A stretch of 64,000 bases of DNA from contig CM034531.1 in NCBI GenBank assembly GCA_020002185.1, forward strand, positions 48,866,715 to 48,930,714, in the 5' to 3' direction. Position 1 is the stretch's first letter. Each line of letters starts with the position of its first letter. Under the pieces are notes generated by a model that was not told the DNA's origin, did no database searches, and saw only the letters and a program-made list of their open reading frames with translations. Source of the stretch: Paraescarpia echinospica (lineage: Eukaryota; Annelida; Polychaeta; Sabellida; Siboglinidae). The translations under genes and the position numbers were made by a program. This document shows, in pieces, positions 56,789 through 64,000 of the stretch.

Positions 56789-57270
56789 TCACAATGTGAC
56801 TAAATCGTCCAGTTCATGCTGACTAGCCGTGTGACAGCTCGGAGTTCCTCTAACCCCAACTTTCGTAGGGGCGCATTTCCCCTTACCGCCACACATATAT
56901 TTATTGGGGCAGATATTAATTTTTATAGTGAACATAACCAACGTGCCGATCATTTCTTTCAACACGTCTTCCTTTTTGGAATCGCCCAGTTCCTCGAACA
57001 GAATCACGACCCCGTCAGTTCCAATGACGATACCGATCAATTATCGTAGCAGTCTTTAGTAAATGTTCTGATGATGAACTTGACCCGTTTTCCACGTAGG
57101 CCAAACAATGCCTCATACCGTTCGTCGTCGGATTTCAGAGACATGTATTCGCCAGCGATGAAGCCACCTAACGCTCGCAGGACTACGCAATCAAGTGCCG
57201 TTACACACAATTCCGTGCCTTCACGATCGCCCAGAAGGATACACAAAGCATATCTGTATAGAGGAACCCC
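56789..57270 (-). pseudogene. Cassette ORF-B fused to ORF-D tail by deletion, copy B
   Basis: Frame 57,246-57,037 has LGDREGTELCVTALDCVV, LRALGGFIAGEYMSLKSDDE and YEALFGLRGKRVKFIIR, then a stop. The frame 57,040-56,789 has TDGVVILFEELGDSKKED, LKEMIGTLVMFTIK, then directly PNKYMCGGKGKCAPTKVGV and HTASQHELDDLVTL, the ORF-D end. The join is a deletion relative to copy A, giving an artificial fusion. The upstream Cys/His cluster is degraded here (near 57,340-57,380). Confidence 0.5.
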
Positions 57271-57799
57271 CCTTTGTCGCCCATGGATCTCACAACTATG
57301 CTAACCTTTGGCATCGACAGTGACTTTTAGGTTGCAACATCGATCTGCGTGTGGGATAACATACATACTTGGGAGCCGAAGCACACGTTACGATGGTGAA
57401 AGGACAACAGAACATACTTCTTGCAGGCGTGTGACGTTCATCTTGTCCTGGTATGATTTGTTGTGGGCGCTCGTCCTATTGATCGTACACAGCAATGTTC
57501 CGTAGGAGAGACGATGAGTTGATCGCGTCGGTCACAGGCGATAAACTCCAAACAAGTTAGGTTAGCTTTATGTTCCACAAACCAGCTTGAGACATTGTCC
57601 TTTGTTGATCACGAGACAGTAAGTTCATCATACTTACACAATGGGGTCACGGGAAGAACTTTGTTAACCACATTCTCGTTACCTAGTGCGCTATGTGATA
57701 AGCAGCAAGAGAACAAACTACCAAGGCGATACTTATCTCATGCACATGGCCATATGGTTTACTAAACACCGTCCTCACCACCTGGAAAATAAGGACAAT

Positions 57800-58250
57800 A
57801 ATTTGTCGCTGTCTAATTCAAGAGTGCTTTATGCGTTCTAATAAACTGCTTCAACTGCATGAGAATTCTGCCGAACGCGTTCTTTCCTATTTGACCATCT
57901 GTCATTCTCAATGAGACGTGAGTTTCCTGTATCGTTCAACCGTTTGCGTAGTACAAGACCACGGAATTTCATAGCGACAACTGTGTACATGATTTGACGT
58001 CGTTGACCTATGGAAGATGATGTTCACTCTGCTTTCAGTTTCATAGATTTACTGAGATATTTCGCATGTAAACCACTGCGTGCAGACTGGATCTTTCTCG
58101 TTGTGATGACATCATCAAAAAAGATAGCATTCCTGAAATGATAAGCTGATTCAGCAAAAGAGAACCACGCACCCTACATGAATATTTTACACGGAAAGAA
58201 ATTTGATAAATAATGTCAGGCTCCTCCATCTTCACCATATATATTATAAA
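57800..58250 (-). pseudogene. First NADAR-like gene of cassette B (decayed)
   Basis: Minus strand. YLSNFFPCKIF, a stop, then AWFSFAESAYHFRNAIFFDD and VITTRKIQSARSGLHAKYLS: the fold start, SVEHAYQ-like box and central helix of NADAR. After a gap, VVAMKFRGLVLRKRLNDTGN and, frame-shifted, DGQIGKNAFGRILMQLKQF give the family ending, with the G-K-N-x-x-G-R motif better kept than in copy A. Preceded by gcatttataatatatatgg (TATA-like then ATG). Confidence 0.6.
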
Positions 58251-58314
58251 TGCAACTACTCTAACTCGTCAATAGACCATCAACATCTGCACTCGGTTAA
58301 TATCTTACAAAGAA

Positions 58315-58600
58315 GCAAAATCGCATACTTCCAATGCGTTCAATCCATAAACGTGTTACTTATAGGAACATCCAAAAAACTAACACGTTGAGTCACTGGG
58401 TGGTGCTTCTTAGTATGTCAATAGGTCAAACTATAATACGAATGATGGGTAAGACTATAAAAATTATTCACACGGGGTCCAAAGTCAGTACGTTCAAAAC
58501 ACAATGATCTAAACGATCAACAGATATGAAACACGAAACAACAGACATACAAACGTACAAGATGAAATACCACTCAAAGAAAAAAATCGCTGACATACAA
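58315..58600. other. Unassigned flank of cassette B
   Basis: No gene or repeat recognised. It does not match the sequence flanking copy A, so 58,314 is a true homology boundary. Confidence 0.5.
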
Positions 58601-58604
58601 GGCT

Positions 58605-58910
<306 letters not shown>

Positions 58911-59685
58911 ATCACGTACGCGCGTTTGCTTGGTGATTAATCAAAAACAGCAGTTGACGCGGTGTCGACAATAAACAACATGTGTTTCTAATCAGACATT
59001 GTTCATTGGCTGTTGTGCACTCTGACAACTTTGACCATACCTAAGTACACTAGTCGATTAAAAATAAAAGCATCGTTTACAAGCCGATTTGATTAGATAT
59101 GTGGACAATGCTTCATATTTCATAAACTGTTGATTTCAAAACACACTCATTAGGATTCAGTCACGCACAAAAATTCATGTATTCAACACAAAGGAAAACG
59201 GCGCCAAAAACTAAGGGGGCCTCCTCGACCTCGAACCTTCAGACCGAAACTTCCTGAAACGTGGCGGGGCCACCGCAGATGATGTCGTCACATACGATGT
59301 CAACAACAACTACCCACGCAACAACGCATCCTTCTCAAACGTTTTTAAAATAACCCGCTATTTGTATCACATCCGGGCATTTTCTAAATAGTCGTCGCTG
59401 ATTGGTCACTTTTACCATAACGATAGTGGCACATCTAGCGTGTAGTTCCACTTCCATTTTTGACACAGAAACTTCTAGAAAAATGGCGGGACCATAACTG
59501 ATGACAGACATTTATAAATACATATTGCTGATTGGTAAATTTCATGCCATTAAAAGTAATTGGAAAAATAGAAAAAATAGACGTCAGTAGTATTTTTTTG
59601 ATATCGGGACCCCAAATGCGTCGAAAGATCAAACGATTCTGCCGTTTTGAATGACAGGTAATGCGCTACATTTTTCCATTTTAAT
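58911..59685. other. Unassigned stretch
   Basis: No gene recognised. Two diverged copies of a short block (acagaaacttctagaaaaat then ggcggg near 59,465; cgaaacttcctgaaacgtgg then cgggg near 59,245) indicate a decayed duplication of about 60-200 bp. Confidence 0.45.
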
Positions 59686-60000
59686 TACCCATTAATTACA
59701 CATAATTACAAAACAAAAAAACCTTAAAAAACCCTTAAGTACCCCTAATTACCGTTATTTATCCACAATTACCCCTTAATTACAACTACTTACCCTTTAT
59801 CGCCCATAATGTCCCCTTAATTATCCATTAATTACCCACAAATACCCCTTAATTACCCTAATTACCCATTAATTACGCCTAGTTACTTTCAATTACCGAC
59901 AATTACCCTTTAATTATCCCTAAATACTCCTTAGTTACCCCTAAATACTTACTTCAATGAAATTATCCATAACTATCACTTAATTACCCCAAAATACAAT
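59686..60000. repeat. ATTACCC-type cryptic simple repeat
   Basis: Irregular repetition of aattaccc, attaccctt and ccattaattacc, with period roughly 10-15 bases and heavy divergence. Not a telomeric repeat: the complement is GGGTAAT, not TTAGGG. Confidence 0.85.
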
Positions 60001-60490
60001 GGCACACAAAGATAGTGACAAAGTATCGAGGCGACACTCATCCCAATGCACTTGGGTCCATTAATCATCGTTATGCGAGAGGGTAACTAGAAGAAATGTG
60101 ATAAAAGTGTGGGCTCATAATAAACCGTCGGTTGCAAAGTTCGTGTGTTCTCTCTTCCGACTTGTGCTCAGAGAATTAACAGAAAGAGTGAGAGTTGTCG
60201 ACCCCTTTCTCTATGACGATACACCTCCAGCCATTGACAACGGCAACCAAGATTCCCCCATTAATAGGACCCTTATCTCCCATACCCATCAGCTACACGC
60301 CCGTGCCACCAGGAGACGCTACTTCCTTCCGGTCACGTGACTACAAAGATGGCCACACCAGAAGCTGAATCAACCGCCTTCTTAGAATTTCATCATGTAT
60401 CCTCCGCCTCCGCCGCCGTTGAGGTCTCAGATGGACTAAAGAACTACTCATGCCTTTATATCACCAATTTCTTCTTGGGATATTTTTATT
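60001..60490. other. Promoter-like stretch without a confirmed gene
   Basis: At 60,306-60,319 ccaccaggagacgc resembles a CTCF core. At about 60,329 cggtcacgtgac holds a CACGTG E-box. At about 60,347 aaagatggccac is YY1-like and also places an ATG in good Kozak context (60,352). The downstream frame has no domain and runs into the ACTC microsatellite, so I do not call a gene. Confidence 0.3.
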
Positions 60491-60649
60491 ACTCACTCAC
60501 TCACTCACTCACTCACTCACTCACTCACTCACTCACTCACTCACTCACTCACTCACTCACTCACTCACTCACTCACTCACTCACTCACTCATGCACGCAT
60601 GCACTCACACACACACATGCACACTTGCACACACACACAAGCACGCACG

Positions 60650-60692
<43 letters not shown>
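60491..60692. repeat. (ACTC)n followed by (CA)n microsatellites
   Basis: Some 25 ACTC units (60,491-60,591) and then CA-rich sequence to 60,692. The long Ser-Leu-Thr-His frames across it are repeat artefacts. Confidence 0.97.
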
Positions 60693-60702
60693 AGACAGGG
60701 GC

Positions 60703-60915
60703 GTGTCTAGAGAAGGTAGTCTACTGGGGCGGGGGCCCAAAAACTTCCACTGGCGGCCGAAACAAATGTTGTATAACATTTTTCGCTTCCACGCTAACTT
60801 CAGTCACGGGGGCACATTAAAAAGGGTCTAGAGGGGGCCATACGAAAACGTCTGGGGGTACGCCACATTCCAAAGGTCTGGAGAGCAAGTGCCTCCAGGC
60901 CCACCTGTCGCGCCT
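60703..60915. mobile_element. hAT-like MITE, copy 3 (about 210 bp)
   Basis: Left end caggggcgtgtctagagaag; right end, reverse-complemented, around ataggcgcgacaggtgggcc. Shares cttccactggcggccgaaac, aacttcagtcacgggggcac and the cattccaaaggtctgg block with the 34,170 copy. Inserted at the edge of a CA microsatellite. Confidence 0.6.
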
Positions 60916-61985
60916 ATGCACACACTCACTTAAATTATTTCAAGTCGCGTCGTATTCAAAGTTGTCAATATTGTGAGTAAAAAGAGCCCGCGATCATCAC
61001 TAATGCATATAAATGAGGTATTCATTGAATCGTCGATTGATCTTGAATCAGCCAACGTCTCTGAAATAGCTATAATGTCAAACGAAAGTAACTGTTCGTA
61101 AATAAAATTCTTTTAATTCTTATTTAAACTTTGATCATTAACATGTCACTCTCTAATTCGACATTACGTACATATTGTTGATCATCATAATATGTTGAAT
61201 TGGCTGCTACATTTGTTATAAAAGTGATTGTCTCTATTTATTATTATTCATAAAGTAGCCCGGTCTGTCATCAACAATATTATCATCATATTCGTATGGT
61301 TGAAAGGTAATGCTGAGGTAATATTAACATTTTAATGTACTGTCATCGGTTGTGGAACTAAATTTTGAAAACTCATTATTGTCAACATGGTTAAAAGATA
61401 AATCATGACTACCCATTGTCAATGTTCGTTAACGTGTAGATCGTTACATGAATTAAGTTTAGGTACGACTTTCAACCCAATCCCTGATCCCTGAGTTTGT
61501 CGTACAATAAATACGCGAACTTGCTCTTCTCTGTCGCCTCTCTTGTCCTGGTTAAGAATACCTTCCTCCCGTTGCGGTAATCCTCATGTACGAATTAACA
61601 CTCCACGCGACTTCTCGATCCTTTTGCACAACCTGTAGAATTGTGCCTTTGTAGCACTCAAATTTCACAACGACGGTCCTCTACCGGGTCGAGTGGCTGA
61701 TGACGCCCGTTCGACGCGTCGACTCGGCTCATACGTCTAGTGTCAGCTGTTCAGGCTGTTTCAGCGAGAAGTGGAGAACGTTTTCTGTACGGCTGCGTCT
61801 GTGTCCGCTCGGGTCTCCGCTGTCATTTCTGCACCGCCATCTACACGCAGGTTGTGTCTTCTTGTTTCATTCTGCGCGTAGTCTTTGCTAAAATATAAAT
61901 GGAAAAACATATAAGTTGTGTGTACAAATCAAGCACAGTAGTTGGAATTTCGATAATAGTTTATAATATATATATATATATATAT
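60916..61985. other. Unassigned stretch ending in a TA run
   Basis: No gene recognised. The part at 61,540-61,880 is richer in G+C but contains no convincing exon. A TA run at about 61,958-61,985 is the left half of the target site of the hAT element. Confidence 0.5.
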
Positions 61986-63471
61986 CAGGGATGAGAAATT
62001 TCCGGTTTTTGCCGGAATTCCGGTTTTTATAGTGCTCCAAAGATCACTTTTGTGAATCGTATATATCCGAGGAGAACAAAAATGAATGTTGGGGGGTAGG
62101 GCATATACAATCCTGGACAATTCACTGACAATCTATCTGCGGATTGAGTTAGCCATCTATCCACCGGGTGTCGTCACGTGTTAATGACGCTGCCTGACGA
62201 TTAGAGACAGAACCGACCCAACCGAACCCGTGAATCTGCAAAGTAAAACCCTTAGTTCTGTCGGCTGTGCGCTTCAGCGCTTTCGAAGTGCGTGCACAAA
62301 AGCAGTGAACCAATAGGAAACGACGATGTATTTTGTGGAGATGTCGATCATTTTCGAACACAATGGCTAATCGACGATTTGTTGTACGGCAAGATAAATG
62401 TTGCGTGAAGGACATTAACAAAAGTATCAAGAATAAGTGGAATTGGGCGTGGCTGGAGAGATCGGCTGGAGACACTATGTTGGATATATTCATCAGTAAA
62501 TTATCAGCACCAGGGAAAGCCTACTGTTTGTGGTGCGAGGCCGATGTCAACTATGCGGATTGGATCCTACAGGCTACAGTCAGAGGGGAACCGAAGGCAT
62601 TGAAATACACACGCTGGCACTGCCCACGCTGGTCACCAATGTTCTATTAGAACCTGAACAGAGGACATATCACATGGAAGTTCGCCGATTCCATGTAGAC
62701 AACACACTTCCACAAGCACCCACAAGTTCCAGATTGGACTCGTGGTGGGCTACCATAGTCTCTACTGGCAAGTTCCCAGCTTTGTCAAAGCTGGTGGCTG
62801 CAATGATGAGCGGCTTTCATGGTCCTCAAGTGGAAGGGTGTTTTAGTCACATGTCTAGCATCATGAATATTGCCACTGCCAGAAAGAATGTTAGTACATT
62901 CAACTCTATACAGACAGTGAAGTACTCACTCATGGCAAGCAACAAGACTGCTATACAGGACTTCCACAAACAGGACTGGTCGCCTCGTTCACAACACGAG
63001 GGGTGCACACAAAATGTACTCCATCCATCTTGCCGAGGAAGGAAAGATGAAGGAGGAGAAGAAAACTGAGCTGAACACATCAAAGACGAAGGCAGCCACC
63101 AAGTACAAAGCTAAGGAAGCAGTTGAGCTGGCAACGAAGAAAGCTAGAATGGCCCAACAACGGGCTGTTTTGACAAAGCTGGCCAAGGAGAAAGCTGCCC
63201 GTCAGCCAACTCGGGTTCAGCCCAGAAAATAGCATTAACAAGTGAGTTAGTACTATGACAATGTGTGCGTGAGCCGTGTACTTATTTTGCTATTGGAAAA
63301 GTTAAGATTTTCTATTTAATGTTGCTCAAAATACACCATATGTCGTCTACAATTAAAACATGTCTCTGAGGAGTTCCCCCTTCCCCCGATTAGATGAGAC
63401 AGTCCTCTCGGGCTGAAATGTGGGCCACAGCAAACTTTCCGTTTTTTTTTCTCTGAATGTCACTCTCATCC

Positions 63472-63474
<3 letters not shown>
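61986..63474 (+). mobile_element. hAT-type transposon with internal deletion (1,489 bp)
   Basis: Termini cagggatgaga at 61,986 and its inverse tctcatccctg ending at 63,474. Both sides are flanked by atatatat, giving an 8-bp target duplication as expected for hAT (though within a TA microsatellite, so not diagnostic alone). It encodes the two ends of a hAT transposase but not the catalytic centre. It splits the TA microsatellite into 61,958-61,985 and 63,475-63,518. Confidence 0.88.
62363..63235 (+). pseudogene. hAT-like transposase lacking its catalytic core
   Basis: N-terminal part (62,363 to about 62,585): NKWNWAWLERSAGDTMLDI, PGKAYCLWCEADVNYAD, a BED-like zinc-binding region (C-x2-C). A jump near 62,585-62,650 leads to VTNVLLEPEQRTYHMEVRR. 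Next come SRLDSWWATIVSTGKFPALS and MMSGFHGPQVEGCFSHMSS, the hAT C-terminal dimerisation domain, then VSTFNSIQTVKYSLMA. After a shift at about 62,995 a Lys/Glu/Ala-rich tail follows (63,014-63,232), ending at a proper stop. The insertion domain and RNase-H-like DDE residues are absent; about half of a typical hAT transposase is missing. Confidence 0.82.
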
Positions 63475-63519
<45 letters not shown>

Positions 63520-64000
63520 TCTATATACCGCATTACCTGTACATTCAGTGCAAAAAATCACCGCATTGCCTGTACATTTATATTAACTGTATTTTACATT
63601 TATATTACGTGTATATTACATATACGTCTACAGGCAATATGTTAACCTTCCACACACATTTCTGTAGTGCAAATACTGACGTTTTTGTTTGCTTCATACA
63701 CCAAGCGGGTGCTATTTGGGGGAATTCTGCAGTTTGTTGTGTGTTGTGGCGTACAATTTTATATTTACACGAACGGGAAATTTGTGAGCAAATACTTTTT
63801 GTGTCGAACATTGCCTGTACATATACGTTTATCATATATGGTGTTATGCTAGCTTTAATCGAGTGTTTATTTGAGATTAGATCGCGTGGTTTACAAACTA
63901 CTACTATCATTGAAACGTTGCGCGAATAAAACTGAGAAATTGAAATTCGCGTGGATTTAGGTCACGCTTCACGACGGTTTTCGCATTAGACGTTACAGCA
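63475..64000. other. TA microsatellite and unassigned end of window
   Basis: TA run to about 63,518, then a pair of short duplicated phrases (accgcattacctgtacattc near 63,526 and accgcattgcctgtacattt near 63,561). The remaining sequence to 64,000 has short frames without motifs; no gene called. Confidence 0.5.

Larger units (their letters stand above)
55650..58314 (-). other. NADAR-containing multi-gene cassette, copy B (inverted)
   Basis: Minus-strand counterpart of copy A with the same gene order, no LINE insertion, and an internal deletion between ORF-B and the end of ORF-D (about 480 bp of A is missing). The homology runs from about 58,314 (5' side) to about 55,650, where the NADAR gene is truncated at its 3' end. 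The two copies complement each other: B keeps the middle of ORF-B and the helix of NADAR-1; A keeps the body of ORF-D and the C-terminus of NADAR-2. Confidence 0.65.

Noticed and set aside
41561..58314. The two cassettes as long terminal inverted repeats of one large transposon
   Set aside because: Outer flanks show no target duplication and no short terminal motif, and the inner ends differ; two separate insertions or a segmental inversion explain it as well.
60337..60831. 164-residue frame starting in good Kozak context
   Set aside because: After about 50 residues it consists only of the ACTC and CA microsatellites; no domain and no clear splice donor, so only the promoter-like motifs are reported.

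Overview
This window is animal nuclear DNA dominated by repeats, most likely from a marine invertebrate (a lophotrochozoan, a cephalochordate or similar; the sequence alone does not settle which). The evidence is a beta-1,3-galactosyltransferase terminal exon behind a clear splice acceptor, two tRNA-Arg genes with internal Pol III promoters, a tRNA-derived SINE, several CR1-, L2- and RTE-type LINEs, a pogo and a hAT transposon, and long CA, TA, CATA and ACTC microsatellites. There is no bacterial gene organisation.

Layout. 1-2,940: a 24-bp minisatellite split by an RTE-like LINE. 3,740-5,860: a direct repeat, then the galactosyltransferase exon, the only convincing host protein-coding exon. 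5,940-8,760: a 63-bp minisatellite and palindromic TA-rich repeats. 8,891-19,100: one 10.2-kb foldback element with arms of about 5.3 and 4.3 kb, TA at both outer edges, minisatellites in the arms, and a short spacer that carries promoter-like motifs. 19,216-22,655: a decayed pogo-type transposon whose transposase is split by a 41-bp minisatellite. 23,331-26,400: a tRNA-Arg copy, repeat tails, and fragments. 26,530-27,003: a NADAR-domain gene. 27,295-33,530: an L2-like LINE carrying a second, ORF1-bearing LINE and an RTE fragment. 34,170-41,310: hAT-like MITEs, a SINE, a second and better tRNA-Arg, and the 5' part of another LINE. 41,561-49,480 and 55,650-58,314: two inverted, decayed copies of one multi-gene cassette. 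44,336-49,123: a nearly intact CR1 LINE inserted inside one cassette gene. 50,090-55,010: two convergent LINE remnants. 58,600-64,000: microsatellites and a hAT transposon with an internal deletion.

The most unusual content is the cassette. It carries two different NADAR-domain genes (YbiA-like N-glycosidase fold, linked to ADP-ribose/NAD and riboflavin-related chemistry) at its two ends. Between them lie small unrecognised proteins with cysteine/histidine clusters. A third, more distant NADAR gene stands alone at 26.5 kb. Repeated copies, loss by mutation and opposite orientation point to a mobile or virus-derived element rather than a host operon, but I cannot assign it to a known class. 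Nearly all other coding regions are transposon genes at different stages of decay, and their nesting gives a relative order of insertion.
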